DNA of 64,000 nt, taken from Arabidopsis thaliana (Eukaryota; Streptophyta; Magnoliopsida; Brassicales; Brassicaceae). Of the stretch, positions 14,101-26,306 are shown in pieces (position 1 is the first letter of the stretch; the number at the start of each line of letters is the position of its first letter). The notes beneath the pieces were generated by a model. That model worked only from the letters and a program-made list of their open reading frames with translations. It had not been told where the DNA came from and made no database searches. The translations under genes were made by a program, and so were the position numbers. The stretch is taken from contig NC_003076.8 of NCBI RefSeq assembly GCF_000001735.4, positions 16,185,835-16,249,834 on the forward strand. The letters are read 5' to 3'.

Positions 14101-16142
14101 TTGATAAATAATTTTTCATACAATGTAAATAAAGAAATAGTATAAAACATGTTAAATATTTATATAGATATATTTTCTAAACATTCATGTATCACGGAAC
14201 GAAAATTGGTCGAGAGTAAGATACACAAGTCAAGATAAAGATGTGAAGTGTAAAATTTTCACATGAAGAAGAAGGGATTGTTGTCCAGTTTGCCATTTTT
14301 TGGATTTTTTTCTAAAAATGATAATTTTACTAAACTTTTACAATTTTGCCATTTTTAACATTTAAGATATACGTATTTACGATTTTTTTTTTAAACACGT
14401 ATTTTATACCAAATACTAAACCAAAAAAAAACCCGACTAATTTTATCATAATGGGTAAAACACAAGTTAAATCACTTTTTTATACCTGAAAAATGATAAA
14501 ATTTTAAAAACTATTTAAAGATGGCAAAATCTATAAATGCCATAAGAAGAATAGCAAAATTCGTAATTAATTCGAAAAACAATCGAAACCTTACAAATCA
14601 TCGTAATTAAACACATGTTAGAGTCATTTTTGTATTAAAAGAAACCCTCATATATCAGAACAACCGAATTGGATACAAGATTACATGATAAATGATCGAG
14701 AATTGGCGAGTTATGTATAAGATATGTCAAAGGTCTTGCTGGACATTCGGGTTCGATGGCAATTTGAACACTTTCGATAAGTAACTAATAGAATTGGCCA
14801 AAGAGGTCTTATAAGGCTGGTTGACTAAGAGGGTCCCATGCATTTCTTTCACACTAAAATAGATAAGGGTCGGCTCTTTTGTAGGTCCAATATAATATGC
14901 GTTACTTTCAATTTCAAATTTTAGTTAAAAAACATTTCAAATTGTTCTTCTTCATATTTTACATTAATTTTCATAACGTTTTGAATGCGAATAAATCTAA
15001 TGCTTATGTGACACAATGTCAGCCCTAGCTAGTCCCGACCTTCCTCAACTTGTCTCTATCACCATTCATGTCTCTCAAAGGTCCATTCATCCTATCGCCT
15101 AATAATTGAATATTGATTACTTTTATTACATAAAGAAATATAGAATATAATATATCAAAGTTAACTATAAAATTGTAAATTGTAAAATGTAAACCTTAAC
15201 TAAAAGATGTATTTGATTACATCATCTTTTTTTTGTCTAAAAGAAATTGGGATGGACCTTTTATCTATTTGTATCTCTTCGTCTCATGGTCCGGAATAAT
15301 AACTAAAATTTACCTAAAATTTCAAATTTCTTGGTATCATAAAATAACTACAATGCAACATTGACTTATACTTCATATCGCACGTATCGGATTTAAGATT
15401 TCTAGGGTTCCAATCTTCATGTTCGACTCTAGAACCAGAGGGAGAGCAATCCATCATGCTGATAATCACCCGCCAATCTCTCTTATCCTTATCTTTCTAA
15501 TGACTAGAATTAGCTGCATATATATTGTTTGTTTGATATTGACATTGTATTTGTACACATAATGGCTTCTATGTATATATAAGTGCATGCATGAATCCGT
15601 GATGATGGCACACCTTAATTACGAACATAACTTTAAACTGTATTAATGATCGATTAGTTATAGATATATAATATATTGTTGTTTGCCTCCATGGTTAGCT
15701 AGTTTTTGACATGGCTTGATATGCTACTGATGTTTTCTAACGTTGCTGTTTATTGAATTGTATATATCATATAGTTTAATAATGTTGATGAATAAGCCGT
15801 GAGTGATATAAATTCCAAACTCATTTTCCACAAGATTCACACTAGATTTTGTTTTCGGCAGATTCCATGATTGTTGATAATCTTATCAACCAAAATTAGA
15901 GAGAAGGCAGATGAATATTTAAAGTGATGGGGAAAATTCAGTGTGTCAAAACCGACGTCGTTTTGATGACCAACAAACTGACGAACTGAAGTTAAACCGA
16001 GTTAATTTCAGTTTGAACCTAAACCCAGAGAAAACCATAAAAAAATGTAAATTAACGATAACCGATTAGAACCAAAGAGGGTAAATAAACCAAACCGATG
16101 TTCTCTTCTTCGGTTCTTCTCTTACCTAAAGAAAGAAACCTC
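9740..16142. other. AT-rich intergenic spacer, RBB1 to SMR6
   Basis: About 6.4 kb between the divergent RBB1 and SMR6 genes. I found no ORF with an ATG and protein-like composition. It holds a CAT microsatellite, a diverged 40-bp direct repeat (about 11489-11530 and 11549-11593), many A/T runs, and a stretch at about 14285-14560 with repeated TTTGCCATTTTT / ATGGCAAAAT motifs in both orientations that may be a decayed transposable element. No tRNA or clear terminal inverted repeat was seen. Confidence 0.6.
11167..11199. repeat. (CAT)11 microsatellite
   Basis: Eleven uninterrupted CAT units in non-coding DNA. Confidence 0.95.
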
Positions 16143-16243
16143 GCGGGAAAGTAAACTGGGGGCAAAATCGGGAATCACTAAAAGGATATAAAGGCGGGAA
16201 AAAGAGCCGTTGCGAACCAAAACTCTCAAACTATGGCGCCAAA
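16143..16243 (+). promoter_or_regulatory. Cluster of three E2F-type sites upstream of SMR6
   Basis: Three matches to the E2F consensus TTTSSCGC, all on the minus strand, lie within 101 bp: TTTCCCGC at 16143-16150, TTTCCCGC at 16194-16201 and TTTGGCGC at 16236-16243. A TATA-like GATATAAA (about 16185-16191) sits just upstream of the second site, and a second TATA-like TATTTAAA lies at about 16380. The next gene downstream is the cell-cycle inhibitor SMR6, so S-phase control by E2F/DP is a reasonable inference. Confidence 0.65.
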
Positions 16244-16274
16244 CAAAAGACGGTGGTTGCGACTCTGCCCGTAA
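16233..16274 (+). other. Possible 13-aa upstream ORF of SMR6
   Basis: ATG...TAA encoding MAPNKRRWLRLCP. It starts inside the third E2F-type site and ends 356 bp before the SMR6 ATG. It matters only if transcription begins upstream of it (TATA-like box near 16185) and not at the alternative box near 16380. Confidence 0.3.
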
Positions 16275-16630
16275 AATTTCTCGGGCACCTAAATTTTTAT
16301 TCTTTTTAAATTTCCAATTTTATCCCTTTTTTTCTTCATCTTCTTCGCAAAGCTTTTTTCTCCTGAATATTATTTTGACTATTTAAACCCTCTCTTTATC
16401 TCAATTTCCTCTCATTTGTTTTTTCTCATTCTTCTCAACAACAAAAAAAATTCTTCCTTTCAGACCAAAAAATTTGACCAACCACAAATTTTTAATCTTT
16501 TTCCCCACTTTCATTTTATTCCGATTCCTCTTCTTCTAATTGGAACAAGTCTCTGTTTTTATCTCTCTGTTTTCTTTTTGGGTTTACTCTGTTTTTTCAT
16601 TTATCTTGGTTTTGAGTTAGTTAAAGAGAG

Positions 16631-16969
16631 ATGGGTTTTTCGAAGAAATCTCAATTCGAAGGAGGTTTAGAATCCGACGGGAAGAAATGGGTTATCGCCG
16701 GAATTTCGATTCGGGCTTCGTTGAAACCAGTCAAGACGAAACTCAGAGCGCCGCCGGAGATAGTGACCGAAGTTGAAGAAGATTGCTACAACGAAGAGGA
16801 AGAGTGTTCGACGACACCGACAGCGAAGGAAACGAAGATACCGGAGTTATTGGAATGTCCACCAGCACCGAGAAAACGACGGCCGGCGTTAAAATGTCGG
16901 AGTAACGTCGTTAGAGAGTTTTTTACGCCTCCTTCTGATTTAGAGACGGTGTTTCTACGTCGCCGTTAG
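16631..16969 (+). CDS. SMR6: SIAMESE-related cyclin-dependent kinase inhibitor
   Basis: Single-exon gene, 112 residues, with a clean ATG (the 84-codon open frame overlapping it upstream has no ATG). The C-terminal half carries the SIAMESE-family signature: [15 protein letters not shown] at about residues 70-84, followed by PALKCR and a terminal [12 protein letters not shown] at 97-108. The middle is acidic ([14 protein letters not shown]). SMR proteins bind CDK-cyclin complexes and restrain mitosis, promoting endoreduplication. The basic RKRR run could serve nuclear localisation. The assignment to member 6 comes from remembered gene order. The E2F-type cluster upstream suggests cell-cycle-phased expression. 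Confidence 0.92.
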
Positions 16970-19900
16970 TGAGATTTGAGTTTTTTTTAATATAGTTCTC
17001 TAGTTATATATTAGTTACAGGCCATGAAAACTTTGGTTATTAGACTTAGAGTTAAAAATATATGATAATGAATCTAATTATGATAATGCGTATCTTCCAA
17101 ATTAGCCTTGTTCATCACATTTGGTTTCATTAATATTTTGGTTATACATATATCAACAAATAATCAGTCCAGATTTTATAAAAACACTAATTTGATGTAG
17201 AAAATTTTATACTCAGAGCCTTGGATTAAGCCTACGGAGACTAAAGGAGAAGTGACGCGAGCAAATCTTACCAGTTAGCTCAACTACCTAAATATAATAA
17301 TAAAATTACCAATAATTTGTGACAAGTCCACACGGCAAGCTTTTGACTCTCCACTATACTCGTTTTTTTTGGGCAAATCCACTATACACGTTTATAGGTT
17401 TTTTTTTTGTTGTTGGTAAAACTCGTTTATAGGTTAATAACTTAAACTATGTATTTGCATAATTATTGTTTCCTTTATCTAATGTTCTAGATGTGGGCCA
17501 ATATAGTTTTTATTAACAAATAATATGGTGGGATCTAATACAAAAATCTTTAATTTCAAATAAAAAGAGGTAAATCATACTATTTGGAAAGAGAAGAAAT
17601 CAACAATTTTATAATGCACACATGTAATGTTTTTTATATGCTTTAAAAGGATTCTGAAGAATTTCAATGCATGACTTTTTTTTAAGGAGGCCTCTACTTC
17701 TAAAGCCATCCCAACAAATATGATACTTTCTTTTTTCAGGTTAAAGAGCTTTTTGCGTGCACAATTGCACACTCACTAAGTCATTAGTATCTTTAATTCA
17801 TTGACCACTACTTTGTATTGTAACAAATTAATTAAATAAACTCATAAGACATTATGATTAGTAATTACTCATGCTACGCACCAATAGTACTATTTGCAGA
17901 TTAAATGTGTTGCATGCAAGTAAGTCACTAATTCTCAGTTGTGTTCTTGTGGATTGAGTCATGAAAAGGACAAAATAGGGTTCAGAGAATAGCGGTGCGA
18001 TGGGAGAATCCAATGTGGGACTTAAGGCCTTGTTTGGTTCCTTTACGAGACAACGACCAATCTCGTGTTTTTTTCCTCTTTTTTTTGAAATGCCAAATAC
18101 AAGAGAAATATTTGAATAGAAGGAGACTATGACGATTGACGAGTTTGGATCATTCTTGTGAACGAGTTTATTTCACTGTCATGACTTTAGGAACTATAAT
18201 ACATTTCTTTTCAGGAAAAAATTATATTGCCTGCCGAATGTACTAGCAATTCAAAATGAGAATCCAAGTTTGAGGATTAGGTTCACCTTTCACAAGTCTG
18301 TAAATTTGTTCTAGTTAGCAATTCCAAAACAATAGCTTTTAGTGTCCCAACTGATGATAGCCGAATCTTCCATTTTAGGAGACTTTAAAAGATTAAATTC
18401 TAAGCTGAAAGTGCGGATGAAGTAATATAAATTGCAAGGAAGAAAAGACACAAGAATTTTGTTAACGAGATTCGGTTTTTCCTACTTTCCGGGAGAAGTT
18501 TAGATTCAATTTCAGTAGAATAATAAAACAAATTACAACAAATTTGCAAACGCGTAAAATAAGCACAAATCTCTTGATTTACCGCTCTCTTTTAAAACGT
18601 GAAACCTTAAAGATAATTTTTACTCTTAATTAAATTCCTTCAAAATCTAGATTTAATCAGGATAACACCTAACCCTGAACTAAACTATCCTTAAATCTAG
18701 ACTTCAAAGCAAAACCACTTGATCACACAAGCACAAACCCGCAAAACTAAGTTGCACACAATCTTACAGAAAGTTCTCAAAGATTTCTTCTTTATATCTC
18801 AGCTCTCTTGCTTCTTCAAAACGTCTCCAGCTTCTCCGTATATATCCAAAACGATTTTTTAATCATTATAGGAAAAGATTTCCAAATTCCATAAGAAAAA
18901 ATAAATTTTTATTTACATTTTCCTTTTTTCTCATTGAATTTCACGTTCATCAAGTCTTCCAAATCCTTCTAAGTCATTTTCCTCTTTTGATTCATCATCT
19001 AAACATATTCCAAAAATATATTTTCAAATTTTCTAGTAACCGACACTCACACAAAAACATTCGCATCCTGAATTACTTCTTAAATCATTTAGCAACTCCA
19101 TCAAACAAAAATTTGTATACTATTAAACTCATTCAACGACTCCATCAACAACAAATGCATCTTCATAAGAATCTTTCAAAATGTGTAATTTCACTTTAAA
19201 ATGCATGTTTTGATTATTCATTGGATCCGTACAGATATAAGGATAAACAAAGAATTTAGTACGTAGGAGTCGAAATGAATAACTTATTAATAGAGATATT
19301 ATTGTTACTTCTTGACTAAAAGGATTTTTTTTAAAAGAAAATAATAATTTAAATGACGGATATCGTATTGAATTGATTTTTTATTAATTCATCTTTTTTG
19401 TTTCTTATTTCATCTTCCATCATTTAAGAAAACACAAACATTTTTCAGAACTAACGACTCAAGAATCAATAAGATCATGTTATATATCAGTGTCCAAATC
19501 TTATATAATAACACATACAATCAATTCCAAATTTATATAATATGTAAAAGATAATGATTGAACAAGATATTTAGAATCCAAGAAGTGACTGATTATTCTG
19601 ATTATCCAAGAAGATAAGATAATTATTAATTTGTAAATTATAGTTTAAACGAATCCAAGAAGTGACACTAATTAAAGGTAAACAATAAATTTGCAAGGAT
19701 CAAGATTACGTGACAATTTCACGATGCCTAAGTCAGTTTCTCAAAGGTAATGATGAACTCGAACTGGCCGTCTTCTAACTAGTTCATCTAATTAACTAGT
19801 ATTTTAGATACTTTCGTATTGTCTATTGTGTGTGTGATAAGATGTGCATACATATTAATAGTTTTGGTTTTATCATTCTTTTGTACTGTCGAAGTTTTGG

Positions 19901-22420
19901 TTCTCTTTTATTTGGATAGAGACATACATTTGTGACTTGTTCTTTGTCTATATAGATATGATAGTAGCTATCTTCAACAATGCATGTGCTTCTCTAGGGG
20001 ACCAATCGAATAAATTCTAGTTATCATATAAATAAAAAATTTCTCATAGACTCTATATGTGTAGACAAACTATGATTCCTAAATTGAATGAAAATAACCA
20101 ATAATTATAGAAATACAAGTAATCGGAATCCTGATATTGGATAGTAGAATTGAGTTGGATGACGAAGAAATAAACTCTTAACTGACCGGATTCATTAGCG
20201 CATGTTGCGTTGCCACCTTCGCAAGAGTTTTGAGCAGTGAGTTCAACTCCATCTCACCATAAAAAGTCTAGTAGTTAACCAAAAAAAAAAAATCTTAACT
20301 GAAAAACCAAATAGACTTTAATTATTGAAAAAAGAGTTGAAAGCTAAAAATTAAACCATAATTACTAATTAGTCATCCAAAGAAGACAAGATGTACTTGG
20401 TCATGAATATATTATAAGAGGAAGTAATATTTAGAGCATGTCTATATGTGTCATGTCTGAACTTCGGTTTAGGTTTCTCCACTAAATATTTTACAAAATA
20501 CTCATTTATATGCGCAGTCATCAGGTTTTGGGAATACATGTAAACTGCAAAAAGAAAAACGGACGTTAACGAAATAATGCAATTATAGTCAACCGTCCCT
20601 CTACCGAAAATATACCTCAATTTTAACAAAGAAAGAAGATATACCTCAATGTTTGAAATATGTGTAATGTATAAGTAAGATCTATAAGATACACTAATTG
20701 AGATGATCGACATTGGTAGCTATTACGTAATTATAAGTAAGAATACTTCCCAGGGGATGATAATGGGAGAACGGGCTACATTTGTACTATAAGATTCTTT
20801 TCACATATAAATAACTCCTAGTATAATAGTACAAGTGAAAGAAAAAAACGAATCCAATGCAAGTGTGAAGTTAAGGTATTTTGAATTTTGTTACGCATGC
20901 ATGAGGTTTTTTTCCACAGTGTCTTAGGTTAAGAAAATAAAAGAAGGACACTGGACACGTACACATGGGCCGCCAAAAAGGTATCCTATGCCCGAAACTA
21001 TATGTATAGAGATGTAAGAAATTTAAATTTAAATTGATTTTAATGATGGCCTTATTTCTCAAAGAATGTGTATTTTTTTCCGTACGAGTCTTGATTTTGT
21101 CTTAAAACGCTAATATGAAAGTAAATGACTGTTTTGCCCACATCCTTCTTCGCTTTAACGCGGTTTTGACTTCTTCTGCCCGTCTTGCCCGGTTAATTAT
21201 GGCGGGGAAAATGGAAGAGAGAAAAAAAAATTGAATTAATTAGAAGAGAAACAAAAAAGGTAAGATTCTTGGCGGGAGAGCGTAAGCCCGGGAAAAGCGG
21301 GATTGTAGTGGCGGCTGTTTTGTGTAATGTATGTGTGGGAGTTTGGGTCCACATCATCGTCAACAACACGTGTCTGTCTGAATTGACTCACTCCAACATA
21401 AATAACACGTCAGCATATGGGCCCACTTGGGTTTTTAATCGTTTCATGGATATTGAGACGTAGCCATTCGTCACATATGACGCCACAAATCTTATTAAGT
21501 AAGAGTATATTTTGACGACAAAAACTTACGAAATTATACTAAACACAAAAAAAAAGCTCAATACAAAATTATGTCGACGACGTAAAAAATTCTCACCAAA
21601 TTATACTAATTATGTTTGAATTTGAGAGACAAAAATAAAGTATGCTTCAATTTGAAAAGTGCAGTTTAGTTTTGTCGCCCTTTTAACATGTCACAAAAAT
21701 GACATTCTGGTTTTTTTTTCCTTAAATAATGAAGATGTCAAAGATTAAAATTTTCTTTATTTATAGCGATCGTACAATTTCTCTACAAATTATTCTTTCG
21801 TCAAAATTAACTGTATATAAATTTTCAAATTTTCTTAGACTTCTTATTCATAAAAAGTTAAAAACAGTAGCCATTTTATATATTTTTTCCTGAGAAAAGT
21901 GTATCAATTGAAGCCCATAAGAATTCAAAATGGTTTTAACTTAGACTTATCTTTCTTTACGATAAGAAGCCCAATATTAACATAAAGCCCAAATTTGAGT
22001 AACTATTGATTATTATTTTTTAACGTTTCAAGAATACCACTTGCCTTTGTCAAGGCAATAGGACAATAGGACCATTATCAAGCATTTGGGTGAAAAGACT
22101 CACATATTTTTTTTTTTTGTAGAAGTCGATTTTATAACCAGTTTCTGTATAAATCATATGGTATGCTTATACATGATAAACAAATAATAAAACCACATAT
22201 TGGTCAATAAAATTTCGTAAAACGGTTTACAAATATTATAAAAACAAACGACAATTATTTTTCCTTTGCATATTCCATAATAGTTTACAATTGTTCAGAA
22301 GAAATAAACACAATAACTTAACACCGAAAATGTACATCATTGTGTTTCCATCTTATTCATGTTATCTACACTTACCCATATATACTTCACAGTTATTCAA
22401 ACACTAATCCATCTAACTAA
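16970..22420. other. AT-rich intergenic spacer, SMR6 to F-box gene
   Basis: About 5.4 kb between the 3' ends of the convergent SMR6 and F-box genes. Open frames here are short, mostly lack ATG, and have low-complexity AT-driven composition. A stretch at about 18400-18980 resembles a degenerate transposon remnant but has no ends I can define. A G-box core (CACGTG) occurs near 21369. No RNA gene was recognised. Confidence 0.55.
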
Positions 22421-23911
22421 TTACCAAACAAGAGAATCAAACACAACAGTTTCAATAAACTTACTCGAAGCCAATTTCAATATAGCTTCTGTGATCTGAT
22501 TCTCTTCAACCACAAGCTTCTTCAAACATTGTGTCTTCATCACAAACCCCTCCACATCATCAGGCTCAATCAACCGACAACCTAAAATGTCTAAAGTCTT
22601 CAACTTCACACAGTTTTTGTTCAAAGCAACCAACACTGCACCTGTCAAATGCTTACAATCTCTCAAAACAACCTCAACCAAACCATTGCAAGAAGCTAAC
22701 ATCGAAACAACCTCTTTATCGAATAACCACTCGTTCCGAGTCAAATCTAGCTTCCTTAACCTCCCCAAATGCTGTCCTATTGTCGCCAACAAACCACGCT
22801 CTCGTTCAATCGCGTTGCAGCTAAGCAAAGAAAGCTCTTCAAGACTCGAACTAAAGCTTAAAGCCAATGCCTTTAGACTAAAACCAGTCACAAAGATACA
22901 GCTTGTAAGCCTAAGAGTCGACAAACACTTGAAATTCGCAGCGAGAGAGACTAAATGATCATCGGTCAAATCCATCGGTAGACGTAAATCGAGTCTTTCC
23001 AAAGTATCATAACATCTAGCATTGCTCATAAACTGAACCAACCCATCTTTGCTTCCACCATCATGAATCAACAGAGACTTTAAAGATTCACAAATCTCTG
23101 ATACTTTAAGCAGAACCACATCAACAATACTCCTACATGTTCTTAACTCAATCTCTTCAAGATTCTTCAAACACAAACCGATTTCTTCTCCAATACTTCC
23201 ACAAGATCTCAGACTCAGTTTCTTTAACTTTCTGCAACTTTTCCATAACCAAGTAACATCATTATCATCAGGTTGGATTCCAAATAAAGAAACCGATTCC
23301 AAACCTAACTCTACAACTTCCGGGTTAGGTTTAGACTTTGGATAGAAATCGAAAGCTGGAGAACTCGTTGAGCAAACATGGATTGATAATTCTTTAAGAG
23401 ATGAAAACAGAGCAATCCAAGTGAAACCTGAGTTTTGTGGTTTCCATAATTCGATAGAGAGAGAAGTGAGAGATAAAGAAGTAGAGAGAGGAACCAAAGA
23501 AGATGAAGAAACTGGATTGATCAAGAAACAGAGGTTTCTGAGATTGAAGCAGCAAGAAGATATGATTGAGATTAGCTCGTCGCTGAAAATGGTTTCAGCT
23601 TTCAGATGCTCCTCATCCGAACGACTTGGGGTAGTTCCTATGGTTACGCCGCGATAGATAGAGAGGGAAGAGAGACAAGGATGGTTGTTGAGGATAGAGG
23701 GCAAAAGGGTAATTACAGAGGTGTCGTGAGGACTGAATTGTAAGGACATGGAAGTCTTTGATGCTCTGTAGAGACGAAGCCATCGTTTTGAGACAAGAGG
23801 AACCGATTCGAAAGAAGGTAACGAAGATGATGAGGAAGAAGAAGAAGAAGAAGACGATGGCAGTCTTGTAAATATCTCGCAGAGAATCTCATCGAATAAA
23901 ATTTCTTCCAT
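22421..23911 (-). CDS. F-box/LRR (RNI-like) protein
   Basis: Intronless, 496 residues from the first in-frame ATG at 23911; the frame stays open 120 nt further upstream but without an ATG. Residues about 1-50 form an F-box-like helix set (FDEILCEIFTRLP ... VPLVSKRWLRLYRASK), interrupted by a run of 12 serines (about residues 19-30). The rest is made of leucine-rich repeats of the ribonuclease-inhibitor-like type (for example LEEIELRTCRSI, LSTLRLTSCIFVTG, LEELSLLSCNAI, LKTLDILGCRLIEPDD). Such proteins are substrate receptors of SCF ubiquitin ligases. The substrate cannot be told from sequence. The serine run sits exactly where the F-box binds SKP1 and may loosen the fold; it comes from a GAA/GAG-type repeat on the plus strand. 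Confidence 0.88.
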   Translation of the reverse strand: MEEILFDEILCEIFTRLPSSSSSSSSSSSSLPSFESVPLVSKRWLRLYRASKTSMSLQFSPHDTSVITLLPSILNNHPCLSSLSIYRGVTIGTTPSRSDEEHLKAETIFSDELISIISSCCFNLRNLCFLINPVSSSSLVPLSTSLSLTSLSIELWKPQNSGFTWIALFSSLKELSIHVCSTSSPAFDFYPKSKPNPEVVELGLESVSLFGIQPDDNDVTWLWKSCRKLKKLSLRSCGSIGEEIGLCLKNLEEIELRTCRSIVDVVLLKVSEICESLKSLLIHDGGSKDGLVQFMSNARCYDTLERLDLRLPMDLTDDHLVSLAANFKCLSTLRLTSCIFVTGFSLKALALSFSSSLEELSLLSCNAIERERGLLATIGQHLGRLRKLDLTRNEWLFDKEVVSMLASCNGLVEVVLRDCKHLTGAVLVALNKNCVKLKTLDILGCRLIEPDDVEGFVMKTQCLKKLVVEENQITEAILKLASSKFIETVVFDSLVW

Positions 23912-24523
23912 TTTTTTGGAGAAATCGAAAGACGATGAAAGAAGGATTTTGCTGAGACTTTTTTCTTTGGGGTTTCGACGATTTGTGTTCTTGGTGGCTT
24001 TGACACTTGTGTTGTTTGATTCTTGAGTCACGCAAGAGACGGACCCAAAAAAGAATTGATAAGTTGAGTTGTGTCTGTCGTATGAATATTCTTACATTCA
24101 ATAGCATTAATTTAAATATATTTAGTAAACTAACGTTTATGAGATAACAAAAAAAAAAGATTTATATAACGTAAAGTTTTCTATTTTAACGGAGTACAAG
24201 TTAAATAAGGTTACCAAGATTTAGGGCAGTTTCGTGTTTTTAGGAGATTTTTTTAAATGAAATTATTTTATATATTAGCATTTAATTAGGGTTTTCTTGA
24301 ACGATGTCACTTAATTGAATAATCAGTAGTAATTGAAAATCTCTTATCAAAACAACCAATGTAGTACAGTATTAAGTTATTCAATCAGCAAAGCAATTCT
24401 TCTTTAATTTTTAGTTGACATCATAAGGAATCGAATAATATAATTTCTCCACCCCAATAAAGTAACTACAAAAAGGGAACCTATCGGTCTAATCAACTGA
24501 GAAGAACCAACCTTTCGTTTATG

Positions 24524-24829
24524 GCAAAACTATGTTTATATTTTGAAGAAATTAATTAATCTGTTTTCTTCACTTTTACAAAATTAGGTGAGAGAGGTGA
24601 AATAAGGGAGTTAAGTGCTTTTGCTAAGGTTTTATAAGGAAGGATTAAGTTGTCATTAAAGATAAAATTAATAAATGAAATTAATATTTTACAAAACTAT
24701 ATGTTTATATTTTGATGAAATCAATAATCTATTTTTTTCAGTTTTACAAAATTAGGTGAAGAGGGGTGAAATAAGGAGTTAAGTGTTTGTGCTAAAGCCT
24801 AAGATTAAATTGTTGCTAAAGATAAAATT
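24524..24829. repeat. Diverged ~140-bp tandem duplication
   Basis: Unit 1 (24524-24669) and unit 2 (24692-24829) share the same order of blocks: CAAAACTAT(AT)GTTTATATTTTG, TTTTACAAAATTAGGTGA, GTGAAATAAGG, GAGTTAAGTG and AAAGATAAAATT. Small indels separate the copies, so the duplication is old. It lies directly upstream of the RPA-like fragment and may belong to the same element. Confidence 0.8.
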
Positions 24830-25010
24830 TCTATGGATTTTTGATTCGATTAAAAGATTTTTAAAGATATCTTATACTTGTTCACCAATTTTTTTCTTAT
24901 ATTTTCTAACCTAAAACAAGACCAATTTCTAAAATCAATATAAATACACTCTCACCAAGCACCAAACTATTTTTACTTTTATCACAAGCAAACAAAACTT
25001 ACCACCCGAA

Positions 25011-25094
25011 ATGACTGCTTCATTTGCTTACTTGAGAGACATTCGTCCTTACAAGACGGCTTGGGGAGTTCATGTCAATTTGCTTCACTCTTGA
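25011..25094 (+). pseudogene. Replication protein A (RPA70)-like N-terminal fragment
   Basis: A 27-codon frame, starting MTASFAYLRDIRPYKTAWGV and ending at TGA. It resembles the start of Helitron-associated and RPA1-like plant proteins (short leader, then L..I.P.K..W.V.V..L.). The OB-fold body is missing. A TATA-like ATATAAATAC at about 24938 and a plausible leader precede it, so an originally expressed gene was probably truncated. Reading it as RPA-like is by eye; the match is short. Confidence 0.45.
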
Positions 25095-25134
25095 CATGAG
25101 CAAATATACCTGACGAGACACTTGAGTTGGTAGT

Positions 25135-25147
25135 TGGTATCAGAGCC
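25135..25147 (+). other. LTR-retrotransposon-type primer-binding site motif
   Basis: TGGTATCAGAGCC matches the complement of the plant initiator tRNA-Met 3' end, the usual primer-binding site of plant Copia and Gypsy elements. No LTR ending in CA is visible just before it, so it is either a relic or a chance match. Confidence 0.35.
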
Positions 25148-26306
25148 GTGCCAATGAGTTTTAAGAACATAGGCAAAATAAAAGTTTATATTTCAAATTA
25201 TTTTATTAGAAATATATCATAAAAAATATCTTTTAGTGTTTATTTATTTTTATAATAAATAAAAACGAATTATAAGTAATTGCATAATTTTTTAGAGTAC
25301 AAATCAAACAAGTGTGAATTATTTAGTGAATGGTAAGAATATAACAAAACTTGGTATATAAATGGGATATTCAATAAAAAATGTATTTTTCAAATTTTAA
25401 ACATATACTATAAAGTATAAATAAAAATAAATTTGATATTATTTAACATGCCCCCTCTCCATAAGAAAAAGAAGAAGAAATGAAAGAAGATTGGAATCAA
25501 TCAGAAGAGAGAAAAGTAGAGGAAGAATTATATATATGAAAGAAGACTAACTCTCTTCCACAACTTGACACATTAGCACATGAGAGTTTGCCACCTAGAC
25601 TTCATAAAATAAGTAATACATAATTAGTAATTAATTCAACATAACAATTAAAATAGAAAAATATAATTAATGAGAACTTGAACCATCACTCTTTCTACAT
25701 TTTTTAATTCAATATATCCTCTTTAATTTTGAGATCCACTTAAGTGGCTAAAGTGATGATAAAATCCAAAGATTTACACATATTCCTGGCCTAAAAATTA
25801 GACGATTATTATGAAAGAAACTAAATGAATATGCAGATTAAATATATCTAAGCTTTTCAAGATTTATGCTAAGAAAACAAGTAATTTGAAAGATATTTGA
25901 GGAGCTATCTTTATAACTAATACGTAAGATATAAGATTATGACAAGAATTTAACTAAACTTTCCAAGAACATCAAGTTGAATATGCTTAGATTAAATATG
26001 CAGAGACATGATTAATAAAGACATGTTATATTTTTAGTGTAAGAAATAAATTTTCTAAAATTTCACCGTCTCACAATCTATACATATAATTAAAAAAGCA
26101 AGGATATATAAATTCAAAAAAAAAACTAAAAATCTAAAACAACAATAAAAAACAACTCAAGCACATTCTTTTTTCAGATGAACTAATATAGTTGGGCTTT
26201 TCAAAAACAATTACAAATCATATTTATGTTTCAAAACCTATGCATTTAACTTTACTTTATATGAACATGCATTATATAAAACAATTTATAAATAGTAATA
26301 CGTAAA

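Noticed and set aside
16416..16670. 84-codon frame overlapping the SMR6 start, as an inhibitory upstream ORF
   Set aside because: It begins with TTG, not ATG; there is no ATG in the frame before the SMR6 start.
18400..18980. Possible retrotransposon remnant (GACACAAGAATTTTGTTAAC-like words)
   Set aside because: No LTR, TIR or coding remnant could be defined; kept only as a remark on the spacer.
20369..20713. 114-codon minus-strand ORF with ATG
   Set aside because: AT-driven composition, no recognisable motif, no promoter or neighbour support.
21269..21463. 64-codon plus-strand frame
   Set aside because: Starts with TTG and shows no protein-like conservation by eye.
23912..24031. 40-residue N-terminal extension of the F-box protein
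   Set aside because: The extension has no ATG (it opens with GTG), and the F-box begins right after the ATG at 23911.
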